A stretch of 47,440 nucleotides of DNA, from contig CAJUQB010000034.1 in NCBI GenBank assembly GCA_910588285.1, forward strand, positions 1 through 47,440. The letters run 5' to 3'. The notes beneath the pieces are model-generated. The model ran no database searches and was not told the origin of the DNA. It saw only the letters and a program-made list of their open reading frames with translations. This DNA is from an uncultured Lachnospiraceae bacterium (lineage in GTDB: Bacteria > Bacillota > Clostridia > Lachnospirales > Lachnospiraceae). Below, piece after piece: positions 1 through 7,977 of this stretch (position 1 is the stretch's first letter; each line of letters starts with the position of its first letter). Position numbers and translations under genes: made by a program.

Positions 1-81
1 ACCGCTATTTTACTGGCCGGATGCCTTGCAGCAGGGTGCAAGGCACCGTGAACAGTAACCTGAATCGGTTACTATTCACGG
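1..81. repeat. Composite palindromic intergenic repeat, copy 1
   Basis: Positions 1-62 match 22073-22134 at 60 of 62 bases. Inside are two hairpins. The first has a perfect 9-bp stem (TGCCTTGCA at 22-30 with 37-45). The second pairs 46-60 with 67-81 (14 of 15 bp) around a 6-base loop. The second arm, GGTTACTATTCACGG, recurs in related form at 200-214 and 21985-21998. No protein is encoded. It resembles a REP/BIME-type dispersed palindromic unit, but no named family was recognised. The copy is probably cut by the window edge. Confidence 0.75.
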
Positions 82-108
82 CCCGGGGGCCGCTCATAGC
101 AACGATTC

Positions 109-216
109 GGGGCGATATTCCGAATTTTGCTACGCAAAAATCGCCCCTCACTCCTGAATCATGTTCTCACGGAATGCGCAGCTAGTGCGCATTCCTGACC
201 CGTGAAAAGTAACCTG
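109..216. repeat. Further hairpins of the palindromic repeat cluster
   Basis: GGGGCGAT (109-116) pairs with ATCGCCCC (140-147), enclosing a second stem TTTTGC/GCAAAA (125-130 with 134-139). A separate 9-bp stem, GGAATGCGC (171-179) with its complement (187-195), follows. Positions 200-214 carry another copy of the CCGTGAA-type arm seen at 46-60. The right part lies inside the 3' end of the ferredoxin gene, so the repeat supplies that protein's last ~20 residues. The 109-147 structure could also act as a terminator for that gene, since it lies just past its stop. Confidence 0.55.
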
Positions 217-1056
217 AATCGCCTTCACCGGGCAGACCTTTTTGCAGACCCCGCAGCGGATGCATTCCGGATGATTGGGATTTTTCACCGGATCCACCTG
301 CATTTTGCAGGCCTTGGCACAGGCTCCGCAGCTCACGCAGCTCTCCCGGTCCACACGGTAGCGGAACAGGGAAATGGGGTTAAACACAGAGTAAATAGCC
401 CCCAGGGGGCATATGTATTTGCAGAAGGGCCGGTAAATCAGAATGGAAAGCAGCACTGTGGCAAGCAGCAGCACATTTTTCCAGACATACAGGCCCCCAA
501 GAGCGCCCCGCATGGTCTCATTCATCAGAACCAGGGGGATCCCTCCCTCCAATGTGCCTGCCGGACAGATCAGCTTGCAAAAATAAGGAGACCCCTGGCC
601 AAGAATATCCACCCACACCAAGGGCAGGAACAGCACAAACACCCCAAGGATCACGTATTTCACCTTTCGGAGCAGCTTATCTCCGGGAAAGGTTCCGATT
701 TTTTTGAAAAAGGGAATCTTGTGAAGCAGATCCTGGATCAGCCCAAAGGGACACAGCCAGCCGCAGACAAGCCTTCCCACCAGAGCGCCTGTAAAAATCA
801 AAAATCCTGCTACATAAAAAGCAAATTTAAAATTCCAATTCCCCATAACGGCCTGAAGCGCCCCAATGGGACAGGAGCCTACGGCCCCCGGGCAGGAATA
901 ACAGTTCAAACCGGGAACGCATAGATTTTTCAGGCGTCCCCGGTAGATCCTTCCCTGAACAAAGCCTGCCAGATAACTATTTGATATAAGAGCCCACAGG
1001 GCCTGTACACCGTGGCGCTTCCATTCCTTCGGATTCTTTCTGCTATCCAATTCCAA
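148..1056 (-). CDS. Membrane 4Fe-4S ferredoxin protein (NapH/YccM-like)
   Basis: A 302-aa inner-membrane iron-sulfur protein likely to pass electrons across the membrane. Visible are an N-terminal cysteine cluster (CYSCPGAVGSCPIGA, about residues 53-67), several hydrophobic segments, CGWLCPFG (about 98-105), CKYICPLG, and two C-terminal ferredoxin motifs (CVSCGACAKAC and CIRCGVCKKVCP). It is last in a tight three-gene operon after a TlpA lipoprotein and a CXXC mini-protein, which suggests feeding reductant to extracytoplasmic thiol chemistry (inference). The chosen start is TTG, 4 nt after a GGAG inside the end of the preceding gene, overlapping it by 14 nt. The tail after CPVKAIQ is encoded by palindromic repeat sequence and is probably not native to the family. 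Confidence 0.85.
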   Translation of the reverse strand: MELDSRKNPKEWKRHGVQALWALISNSYLAGFVQGRIYRGRLKNLCVPGLNCYSCPGAVGSCPIGALQAVMGNWNFKFAFYVAGFLIFTGALVGRLVCGWLCPFGLIQDLLHKIPFFKKIGTFPGDKLLRKVKYVILGVFVLFLPLVWVDILGQGSPYFCKLICPAGTLEGGIPLVLMNETMRGALGGLYVWKNVLLLATVLLSILIYRPFCKYICPLGAIYSVFNPISLFRYRVDRESCVSCGACAKACKMQVDPVKNPNHPECIRCGVCKKVCPVKAIQVTFHGSGMRTSCAFRENMIQE

Positions 1057-1192
1057 TACACTCCATACAAATATTCACTGCTTTTTCAAAAACGACGTCC
1101 GCCTCGCCCCGGTAGAGCCCAAAGCACAGGAAGAGAAGCCCAACACCCACAGCACAGATCCCCGGCCACCGGGAACGCAGAAATCCTCTCAT
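1043..1192 (-). CDS. CD1871A-type CXXC motif mini-protein (49 aa)
   Basis: A 49-residue protein starting MRGFLRSRWPG, with one hydrophobic membrane segment (about residues 11-27), the GLYRGEA motif and a terminal CMEC (CXXC) just before the end (ECIGIG). This matches the pattern I know as CD1871A family CXXC motif-containing proteins, which sit between TlpA-like and 4Fe-4S proteins in Clostridia. The ATG overlaps the stop of the upstream TlpA gene by 4 nt (ATGA), and the 3' end overlaps the ferredoxin gene. The CXXC may be a thiol relay between the membrane ferredoxin and the TlpA protein; that role is inference. Confidence 0.85.
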   Translation of the reverse strand: MRGFLRSRWPGICAVGVGLLFLCFGLYRGEADVVFEKAVNICMECIGIG

Positions 1193-1872
1193 TGGGCTGC
1201 CTCCTCAAGCTTTGTTTCCACGATGCTTTTCCAATCCTCCAGTGAAAGGCTTCCCTGATACGCCTTGCCCAGGATCTTTCCCTCCTGATCCACAAAAAAT
1301 GTGGTGGGAACAGCCTGAATCCCCAGAAGTATGCCACCCAGATATCCTTCATCCGGTATCAGGAAGGGGTAGGTCACCTCCAGCTGCTCCGCCAAAATCC
1401 GGGCCTTTTCCACTGCCTCCTGATCCTCACCGCCAGACTGGTCAATGGTGTCAAGAACGATTCCCACCACATTGACCCCCTGGTCCGCCATCTCATTCTT
1501 AAGCTTCTCCAAATCCGGAATCTCTCTGACGCAGGGACCGCACCAGGTCGCAAACACATTCACCATGGTCACCTGATACTCCCCGAACATCTCCTGGGTG
1601 TAGAGTTCCCCCTGAATGTCCTCCATGGAAAAGTCCCCGATCTGAATAGCTTCCGAATCTGTCCCCTCTGCCTGGCCCGGGTCTGCATCTGTCCCCTCTT
1701 CCTGGCCGGATTCCGTGTCGTCTCCTGGCTCCTGCCCAGTCTGTTCCTCCCTGGAGGCATCCTCCTTCCCGGCGGAGGCACTGTTATCCGTTCCACAGCC
1801 CCACAACAGGGTCAGGCCCAGAAGGACAGCCACAAACAATGTGTATATATAGTTCTTTTTTACTTTCATCAT
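1189..1872 (-). CDS. TlpA-family thiol-disulfide lipoprotein
   Basis: About 227 aa. A lipoprotein signal peptide with lipobox LLWGC is followed by an acidic Glu/Gly/Asp/Gln-rich linker (about residues 35-75), then a thioredoxin fold of the TlpA/AhpC-TSA type with active site WCGPC (in VFATWCGPCVREIP) and a cis-Pro loop (VPTTFFVD). It is predicted to be anchored outside the membrane and to reduce or exchange disulfides. GAGGAGG lies 5 nt before the first of two adjacent ATG codons; either could start. First gene of the operon with the CXXC mini-protein and membrane ferredoxin, which probably supply its electrons (inference). Confidence 0.9.
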   Translation of the reverse strand: MMKVKKNYIYTLFVAVLLGLTLLWGCGTDNSASAGKEDASREEQTGQEPGDDTESGQEEGTDADPGQAEGTDSEAIQIGDFSMEDIQGELYTQEMFGEYQVTMVNVFATWCGPCVREIPDLEKLKNEMADQGVNVVGIVLDTIDQSGGEDQEAVEKARILAEQLEVTYPFLIPDEGYLGGILLGIQAVPTTFFVDQEGKILGKAYQGSLSLEDWKSIVETKLEEAAQ

Positions 1873-1949
1873 GAATCCCTCCTCGTAAAATATTATACTT
1901 GAAAGAATCCCAATTTACAAGAAGAAACTCTTTATATCCTCCAGACACC

Positions 1950-4001
1950 CTACTCCTCCTGCCTAAGATACGGCTCCAGCACATTGCTGGCATGGGCCTT
2001 TAGGGCCTCGTACCATTCCTGGCCAGTGGAAGCCGACTCCGCCGGAAGCTTCCCCTTAAGCTCCAGAATCTCCTCACATGCCCTGGCCATCACATGTCCC
2101 TCCAGGCCGGTCTCATTCCCCTCTTCAAAACGCTTGATACAGTAGCGAACCGTATATTCTCCATAATAGAGAAGCTCCCGGTATTCGAGATGGTTTGTAT
2201 TGAGGTAGCTCCCCGGGTCTGAGGCAACCTCCGGGGAGCTGCAGATTGCCTGCAGAAGGCCGCTGATTATGGCATCCGTATCCAGCCCTGCGTGGGATAC
2301 TGCCTGGGCATGGCAGGCCTGCTCCTGCATGAGAATGAATTTCTGGCTGTCTACTCCATCCTCCCAAAGCCCCTGCGGGAATTTCTCATGGATGTCCTCC
2401 TGAAAATCACCGCCGCCCCGGGGTTCCCAATACTCCGCAAGGATATAGGTATCCCCACGCCGTTCAAAGGTCAATGCCACTGGCAAATGACTGCCTCCTG
2501 CCACCTGGATCTCCTCCTCCGAAATCCGATATTTCCGATACAAGGCCCAGCCATAATATGTGACCCTTTCCTCCCCGGCACCTGCCTCTGCTTCCTGCTC
2601 TCCCTCTGCTTCTGGAGCCTCTGCTTCCTGCTCTCCTTCTGCTCCTGGAGCTTCTCCCAGCTTGACAAAGCTGCAGCAGATAAAATCAACGTCCCCCGTA
2701 TCCTCCTCTGCGTTATGCTCCATAATGGCAGCAAGGACCGCTTCTTCCATATCTGTCTCTCCTGCCGGCTCCGGCCCCTGAATCACCGTGATCTCATAGA
2801 CCTCCCCCAACTGGGCCGGATCGGTCTCCATGATGGCGCCGTCGTAGCTGATCTCCACCAGGTCTCCCACCTGAGGCTCTGGAGACGGGGCTGTCTGCGG
2901 AATGGGTACACGGATCCTGTCTGCGGAAGACAGCTCCAGGGAGCCCTCCACCGGCTCCACCAGCAGCGACCCGCTGCCACTCTCAAGGACCCTGGCCCGG
3001 AACACCGCTGCCTCCCTCTCCTGGGGCTCGTCCTCCTCAGATTCCGGGGGCGGGCTGTCAGCAGGATTGGTCATCAGGCAGCCGGCTGCCACTATGCAGA
3101 TTATGACAGCAGCCACAGCGGCAAAGGCCGCCGGCTTCCTATCATGCATTACATTTTTGATCCGCTTTTTGGGATTCCCCTCCCCAAAAGCAAGGGGGGA
3201 CGCGGCAAGCATCCGTTTCCCGGTGGACAGCTGCAGCAGCAGTACCGCGTACTCCTTGCGGACATCCTGCCCCATTTCTCTCATAGCCTCCTCATCGCAG
3301 CTCATCTCCATATCCCTTCCCGCCAGGACAAAGGCAAACCACACAAGAGGATTGAACCAGTGAAGGCACAGGGCCAAAAAGGCCAGGGGCTTCAGGAGAT
3401 AATCCCGCCGGCGGATATGGTGCTGCTCATGAAGCAGAATGTACTCCCGCTCCTTCTCCGTAAGGCCTGAGGGCAGATAAATCCTGGGCCGCACCAGCCC
3501 CAGTACAAAGGGGGTGGAAATATGGTCTGCCAGATAGATATTGTCCCGCAGCAGCAAGGAGCACCCCACCCTCCGATGAAGTCTTGCCACAGACAGAATG
3601 CTGCAGGCAGCCATTCCGGCAATCCCTGCCAGCCACACCAGGGCCAGCACCGGCAGCATCCGCTGTCCAAATCCAACCGTGGCATGGATCCCGTCCCAGG
3701 CGGGATCCTCTCCGGAGCCAGCCGAAATCAGGGACACCGACGCTGTGATCTCCTCCTGGTCCCCCGGTGAAAAGTATTCCATCCCGCCCTGACCTGTGGC
3801 CCGCCCTTCCGTAAAGTCCAGGGCGGAAAAGGGGGAGGGAAGGGAGACAGGGCAGAGAAGCCGAAACAACACAATCCCCCACAGCAGATAGGAAAACCGC
3901 CGGGGCGCCCGGACCAGCAGAAGACGCAGCACCAGCACAACCGCCAGCACAATGCTTGCCGTAATACTCATATTCACAACTTCCAAAAACAGTTTCTGCA
4001 A
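1950..4001 (-). CDS. M56-family (BlaR1/MecR1-like) membrane metallopeptidase
   Basis: About 683 aa from a TTG start at 4001 that lies 8 nt after AGGAGG and gives the family N-terminus MQKLFLEVVNMSITAS. Several membrane helices surround a zinc-protease motif HEQHH within LLHEQHHIRRRDYLLK. The extracellular part does not look like a penicillin-binding sensor; it begins after a Pro/Glu-rich linker and contains a small beta-rich region followed by an uncharacterised tail. An acidic insert holds two 11-aa repeats (EAPGAEGEQEA, then EAPEAEGEQEA). Family members are signal transducers that cleave a BlaI-type repressor, but no BlaI gene is adjacent, so the partner is unknown. The palindrome at 4045-4098 may hold its operator. 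Confidence 0.85.
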   Translation of the reverse strand: MQKLFLEVVNMSITASIVLAVVLVLRLLLVRAPRRFSYLLWGIVLFRLLCPVSLPSPFSALDFTEGRATGQGGMEYFSPGDQEEITASVSLISAGSGEDPAWDGIHATVGFGQRMLPVLALVWLAGIAGMAACSILSVARLHRRVGCSLLLRDNIYLADHISTPFVLGLVRPRIYLPSGLTEKEREYILLHEQHHIRRRDYLLKPLAFLALCLHWFNPLVWFAFVLAGRDMEMSCDEEAMREMGQDVRKEYAVLLLQLSTGKRMLAASPLAFGEGNPKKRIKNVMHDRKPAAFAAVAAVIICIVAAGCLMTNPADSPPPESEEDEPQEREAAVFRARVLESGSGSLLVEPVEGSLELSSADRIRVPIPQTAPSPEPQVGDLVEISYDGAIMETDPAQLGEVYEITVIQGPEPAGETDMEEAVLAAIMEHNAEEDTGDVDFICCSFVKLGEAPGAEGEQEAEAPEAEGEQEAEAGAGEERVTYYGWALYRKYRISEEEIQVAGGSHLPVALTFERRGDTYILAEYWEPRGGGDFQEDIHEKFPQGLWEDGVDSQKFILMQEQACHAQAVSHAGLDTDAIISGLLQAICSSPEVASDPGSYLNTNHLEYRELLYYGEYTVRYCIKRFEEGNETGLEGHVMARACEEILELKGKLPAESASTGQEWYEALKAHASNVLEPYLRQEE

Positions 4002-4044
4002 AAGCCATTCCTCCCTTGATTTTAAAATCTCCTGTTCCAAACAA

Positions 4045-4098
4045 AAAACAGTTCATTGACACTAAACTAATTCTAGTTTACTGTCAATGAACTGTTTT
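4045..4098 (-). promoter_or_regulatory. Long palindrome: gntR terminator and/or M56 gene operator
   Basis: A 24-bp stem with a single mismatch: AAAACAGTTCATTGACA pairs with its complement, enclosing TAAACTA-attc-TAGTTTA. On the minus strand it is followed by TTTTTTGTTTGG, so it can work as an intrinsic terminator for the GntR gene upstream. It also contains TTGACA on both strands and a BlaI-like ACTA/TAGT dyad right before the M56 gene, so it may double as a promoter/operator. Which role dominates cannot be told from sequence. Confidence 0.7.
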
Positions 4099-4133
4099 GT
4101 CAAGAGAAAATTATCTCTGTATATTTCCTGGTA

Positions 4134-4877
4134 TCATTTCATAGGATTCACATTCATGCGGGGGCTGATATACTTGAACTTGTCCCCCCGCAGCACAGAC
4201 TTGGTCCGATGCAGCGGCTTATTATACTGGTCATACACAATCTCCTCCATCAGCAGACAGGGCTTTCCGGTCTTGATTTCCAGAACAGAGGCCTCCTCCG
4301 GAGTGGCCTCGCAGACGCTGATCTCCATGACGGAATTCCCGGAATGAAGGCCGTATTTTTCCCTGAGGATCTGATATAATGAGACATCATTCAGGTTCTC
4401 TGTGAGAATATTTTTCAGATGGCCCGGAAAATACAGGTTCTCCAGCATCACTGGCACATTGTCTGCCGTCCGCACCCGCTCCACGCGGATCACCTGCTCC
4501 GTATCCCCCAGCTGCAGAACCCGGCGGTCCCGCTCCCGGGCCTCCTGGAGGGTGAACTTCAAGGTCCTGCCCCCCGGCTCCTTGCCATTGCGCCGGCACA
4601 GATTGGTAAAGCTGTTGGGGCTTGAGAGATCCTCTGTCATCTTCTCCTCCTGAACAAAGGTCCCCTTCCCCTGCTTCTTGGCAAGCACCCCTTCATCCAC
4701 CAGCTCTGCCAGCGCCTTGCGCACCGTCATACGGCTGATCTGGAACTGCTGGCTCAGCTCCAGCTCCGTGGGGATCCTCTGGTTAACCTTCAGCCTTCCC
4801 TCCTTGATGTCGCTCAAAAGCAGATCCTTCAGCTGCTTATATAATGGTACAATACTGGTGGTATCCAACATCTGCAT
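4134..4877 (-). CDS. GntR-family (HutC/UTRA) transcriptional regulator
   Basis: About 247 aa. The N-terminal winged helix-turn-helix (about residues 10-75) shows the GntR pattern: PLYKQLKDLL, the IPTELELSQQFQISRMTVRKAL helix region and GKGTFV wing. A C-terminal UTRA ligand domain follows (about 90-240). I prefer the ATG at 4877 because GGAG lies 9 nt upstream; an ATG at 4892 is also possible. It sits at the 3' end of the SIS/kinase/ABC sugar operon, 117 nt beyond the EamA gene, and is the likely repressor of that operon, comparable to FrlR of Bacillus (inference). A strong terminator-like palindrome follows. Confidence 0.9.
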   Translation of the reverse strand: MQMLDTTSIVPLYKQLKDLLLSDIKEGRLKVNQRIPTELELSQQFQISRMTVRKALAELVDEGVLAKKQGKGTFVQEEKMTEDLSSPNSFTNLCRRNGKEPGGRTLKFTLQEARERDRRVLQLGDTEQVIRVERVRTADNVPVMLENLYFPGHLKNILTENLNDVSLYQILREKYGLHSGNSVMEISVCEATPEEASVLEIKTGKPCLLMEEIVYDQYNKPLHRTKSVLRGDKFKYISPRMNVNPMK

Positions 4878-4938
4878 AGTATTCCGCTCCATATCCTTTT
4901 ATTTTATCGCCATAGCGATCTTGCAAATATCATATAAT

Positions 4939-4948
4939 GTATTCATAC
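4939..4948. promoter_or_regulatory. Possible GntR operator (GTATTCATAC)
   Basis: A 10-bp palindrome upstream of the GntR gene, related to the longer GTAT...ATAC palindrome in the promoter of the binding-protein gene at 12106-12121. It could be an autoregulatory site. Based on sequence symmetry only. Confidence 0.3.
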
Positions 4949-5009
4949 TTATTTGAACATCAGCTATTCTATCTATATATCACCATTATACGGTATTTTT
5001 TCAAAATCT

Positions 5010-5909
5010 TCAATCCATTCCCTGTTTTTTCTGTGAATTTTCCAAGTTTTTTGTATGATATTCACTATAGCATTCCAGGACAATCCCGGATACCATCAGA
5101 ACAATCCCCAAAGCCGAATACCTTCCCAGGGCCTCGTGGAACAGCAGCCTGGCCCACAGGGGCGCCAGAAATACCTCCGACAACGCGATCATATTGGCAG
5201 ACAGGGCCGTGGTCAGGCGCATCCCCCGAGAATAGAGTACGCCTGCCAGCCCCCGCAGGAAAATCCCGCCAAGAACTAAAAGCCCCAGGCTTTGGAGACT
5301 GGGAAAACCGCCGCTGGCCGCCATATAGAAAAGCCCCACCGGGGCATCCAGCAAAAAGGCAAGCAGCGAGGAGGAAATGGGATCCACCTCCCCCTTGGCG
5401 TTGAGGAAAAAGCTTCCGGCAAACAAAAGCCCCGATGCCAATGCCAGCAGGTTCCCCGCCAGATTGCCGGTGGAAAGCTGATCCAGAAAAAAGACTGCCA
5501 TCCCGGCCATACAGCCTCCCAGGGACAGTACCTGAAGCCGGCCCGGACGGTAATGGCAGACCACAATATTTAAGATCAATACAAAAATAGGGGAACAGTA
5601 TTGAAGCACAATGGCATTGGTGACCGTGGTGTAGCTGTTTGCCAGAAAAAAGGTCAGGTTCATCCCGGCGGTAATGAGCCCGGCCAGAAAGGTCTGCCGG
5701 TTCAGGCAGAACCGGTGCCTGCGGTTGCAAAGCACCAGCACTGCCGCCCCCACCAGGCTGGTGATCCCTGAGCTTACAAGCCCGTGGACACCTGCCGCCT
5801 GGATAAAGATTCCCAGAAAGCTCCAGAGAACCGCAGTCCCAAGGATCAGGAAATTCCCGCATTTTTCCCCGTATCGCGTTCCGGCTCCCGGCTGCTTAGT
5901 AGGGTACAT
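5010..5909 (-). CDS. EamA/DMT-family transporter
   Basis: A 299-aa protein with about ten hydrophobic segments in two similar halves, typical of EamA (drug/metabolite transporter) carriers: FLILGTAVLWSFLGIF near the start and ANMIALSEVFLAPLWARLL with a terminal GIVLMVSGI in the second half. The ATG overlaps the end of the upstream SIS gene by 14 nt, indicating translational coupling. In this operon it may export a product or by-product of Amadori compound breakdown, such as an amino acid; this is inferred from position only. Confidence 0.85.
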   Translation of the reverse strand: MYPTKQPGAGTRYGEKCGNFLILGTAVLWSFLGIFIQAAGVHGLVSSGITSLVGAAVLVLCNRRHRFCLNRQTFLAGLITAGMNLTFFLANSYTTVTNAIVLQYCSPIFVLILNIVVCHYRPGRLQVLSLGGCMAGMAVFFLDQLSTGNLAGNLLALASGLLFAGSFFLNAKGEVDPISSSLLAFLLDAPVGLFYMAASGGFPSLQSLGLLVLGGIFLRGLAGVLYSRGMRLTTALSANMIALSEVFLAPLWARLLFHEALGRYSALGIVLMVSGIVLECYSEYHTKNLENSQKKQGMD

Positions 5910-6876
5910 GCCACATATACCTGCGCACAGCCACCGAATGGTTCCGGGCGTCCGCCAGCCGGTGGCTGTAGCGGCTCAATACCCCGGTAAATACCAGAGG
6001 GCTTAAATATTCGCTGACACTGTCCCCCAGGATATCAATCCCATACTCCTTGCCGTCCAGCACGGTCACACGCTTCCCATACTTCTGCAGGAAGGCCACG
6101 GCGCGCTCATCCATCTCCCGCTCCCGGCCAACGCCCACCAGAACCAGGAAGGGCACCTCCTTGTCCACCACCTCAAAGGGCCCGTGGAAGAACTCCCCGC
6201 TGTGGATGGGATTGGAGTGGATCCACTGGCATTCCATCAGGATACAGGTGGTGGTGGTATAGGCCACATTGTAATTGGCCCCGGTGGCCATCACATGGAG
6301 CACCTTGTCCTCCTTATGCTCCTGGGCAAAACGGATGGCCCCTGCCTCCGCATATTCCCTGGCCTTGGCGATGACATCGTCCAGGATCCCAAAGCCCTTC
6401 TGCATCTCCTCATAATGGCTGTAGCCCTCGGACTGGTGCAGCAGCTCCACCGCAAATTTCAGGGCAATGGCCATGGAGCAGGTGGAATACTGGTACTTGG
6501 GCTCATCCCCATTGTAGAACACATAGTCCCCCTCCCTGGCCAGGGGCGAATCCTGCTTTCCAACAATGGCAATGGATACTGCTCCCATTTCCCTGGCCGC
6601 CCTGGCAGCAGCCACTGCCTCCGGGGTGGTTCCGCTGGCGGAAAGTGTCACCACAATGGAGTTGGCGTCAAAGGCCCTGGGCGGGCAGAGGACAAATTCC
6701 TTTGCCGTGTACACATGGCTCTCCAGCCTTGCCGCCTCACATTTCAGGAAGAAATCCGCTGTGGTCAGCCCTGCCTTGGAGCCGCCGCAGGCCGCAAAAT
6801 AGATGTTGTGGATCCCTCCTGTCTCCTTCCTGGAATCCAGAATCTCGCTTACTACCTTCTTGTAATCAATGTACAT
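5896..6876 (-). CDS. SIS-domain sugar isomerase/deglycase (FrlB-like), copy 1
   Basis: About 326 aa from an ATG at 6876 placed 6 nt after GGAGGAG. Two SIS phosphosugar-binding domains are visible; the first has YFAACGGSKAG and LSASGTTPEAV, the second HSGEFFHGPFEVVD, close to the ESGEFRHGPLEIV stretch of FrlB. The C-terminus RNHSVAVRRYMWHVPY resembles the FrlB ending. FrlB-type enzymes split 6-phosphofructoselysine (or glucoselysine) into sugar phosphate and lysine in the cytoplasm. A second paralogue lies just upstream and a PfkB kinase beyond it, supporting an Amadori-product pathway. The exact substrate is not readable from sequence. Confidence 0.85.
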   Translation of the reverse strand: MYIDYKKVVSEILDSRKETGGIHNIYFAACGGSKAGLTTADFFLKCEAARLESHVYTAKEFVLCPPRAFDANSIVVTLSASGTTPEAVAAARAAREMGAVSIAIVGKQDSPLAREGDYVFYNGDEPKYQYSTCSMAIALKFAVELLHQSEGYSHYEEMQKGFGILDDVIAKAREYAEAGAIRFAQEHKEDKVLHVMATGANYNVAYTTTTCILMECQWIHSNPIHSGEFFHGPFEVVDKEVPFLVLVGVGREREMDERAVAFLQKYGKRVTVLDGKEYGIDILGDSVSEYLSPLVFTGVLSRYSHRLADARNHSVAVRRYMWHVPY

Positions 6877-6911
6877 CTCAATCTCCTCCGTTTCACAAAA
6901 TATTATCATTC

Positions 6912-6971
6912 TTAATATTCCAGCTTGTAATATTCCAGCTTGTAATATCTACGAATCTCCATAGGGTGTTT
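6912..6971 (-). pseudogene. Duplicated 3' tail of a FrlB-like SIS gene
   Basis: In the gap between the two SIS genes, a 19-codon open stretch ending in TAA reads KHPMEIRRYYKLEYYKLEY. The intact gene just upstream ends KHPMEIRRYYHKLDY. The two run head to tail within 50 bp, and the stop of the intact gene overlaps the first codon of the remnant. The remnant itself has a tandem YKLEY duplication. This looks like a scar from loss of a third SIS paralogue, or from unequal crossover. Confidence 0.75.
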
Positions 6972-7962
6972 AATAGTCCAGTTTATGGTAATATCTACGA
7001 ATCTCCATGGGATGCTTTCTGGCCTCCTCCAGATGTACGTTGAGCCTTGCATAGACAGCCGCCATCACCAGAGGCGTCAGGATATCCCGGAATTGCCCGT
7101 CGATTCCCTCCATGGGATAATCCGCTGTATCAAATACCGTCACATTCCCGCAGACCCTGGGCAGGAACCGCTCTACCCGCTCCGTCTGAGCCCGGGCGCC
7201 ATCCTCTCCCTTAAACAGCATTACATTGGTGTCCCGGTCAATGACCTCCAGCGTCCCGTGGAAGAAATCCGCTGCCGACACGGACTTGGTGCGCATCCAC
7301 AGCATTTCCTCCATATAGCACATGGCATAGCTGTAAGCCGCCCCCTTCAGGCATCCGCCGCCGATCACATAATGAATCTCATCGTCCCAGTGAGCCGCTG
7401 CAAATTCCCTGGCCTTCTCATCTGCCGCCTTCTGTACAGACGCCAGGCCCTCTCCCAGGCCCTCCATCTGGCTGTAGAACGTATCATACTCCGGAAACTC
7501 GCCTGTCTCCCTTAAAAATGCCAGCATAACCAAGCCAAGCTTCAAATAAGCGCCGCCCCTCACGGAAAACAGAATATCCGTCACCTTTGCCAGAGGAGAA
7601 TCCTTCTCATCCACAAACCCCAGCACCTTTGCTCCTCGCTCATGCCCGTAATTCACAGCCTCGGTCATCTCCGGCGTATTGCCGGTAACAGAGGTAATCA
7701 CCATCACGGATCCCTTTCCCAGACGACAGTTCCCCTCAGCGATCAAATCAGCGGCATTCTCCAAATAAATCGGAATATTGGAATGTCCCTTCAGGTAGGC
7801 CATCCACTCCTCCGCCACTGCATAGGTGCCGCCAATGCCTACCAGAAAAATATTCTCATATCCTTCCCGGCAGATCTCCTTCACCGCTGCCTCCACCTCT
7901 GGCCGCAGTCCCAGGACCTCTTCCACATCTGCTTTAATTGCCTTCTCATCAAACCTCAGCAT
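6970..7962 (-). CDS. SIS-domain sugar isomerase/deglycase (FrlB-like), copy 2
   Basis: A 330-aa double-SIS protein: FLVGIGGTYAVAEEW and TSVTGNTPEMTEAV mark the first domain, SAADFFHGTLEVIDRDT the second, and the protein ends HPMEIRRYYHKLDY like FrlB. GGAG lies 6 nt before the ATG; the kinase gene stops 15 nt upstream. Its HGTLEV motif differs from HGPFEV in the neighbour, so the pair may handle different phosphorylated Amadori products, or form a hetero-oligomer (inference). Expected reaction: deglycation of a 6-phospho-glycated amine to sugar phosphate plus amine. Confidence 0.85.
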   Translation of the reverse strand: MLRFDEKAIKADVEEVLGLRPEVEAAVKEICREGYENIFLVGIGGTYAVAEEWMAYLKGHSNIPIYLENAADLIAEGNCRLGKGSVMVITSVTGNTPEMTEAVNYGHERGAKVLGFVDEKDSPLAKVTDILFSVRGGAYLKLGLVMLAFLRETGEFPEYDTFYSQMEGLGEGLASVQKAADEKAREFAAAHWDDEIHYVIGGGCLKGAAYSYAMCYMEEMLWMRTKSVSAADFFHGTLEVIDRDTNVMLFKGEDGARAQTERVERFLPRVCGNVTVFDTADYPMEGIDGQFRDILTPLVMAAVYARLNVHLEEARKHPMEIRRYYHKLDY

Positions 7963-7977
7963 TTTTATCTCCTTCCC

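Noticed and set aside
1..81. Riboswitch or small RNA in the opening hairpins
   Set aside because: The near-identical copy at 22 kb lies in an unrelated context, which fits a dispersed repeat better than a gene-specific leader.
4098..4134. GntR gene as the partner repressor of the M56 peptidase
   Set aside because: M56 transducers act on BlaI/MecI-type repressors. The GntR protein has a UTRA ligand domain and fits the sugar operon.
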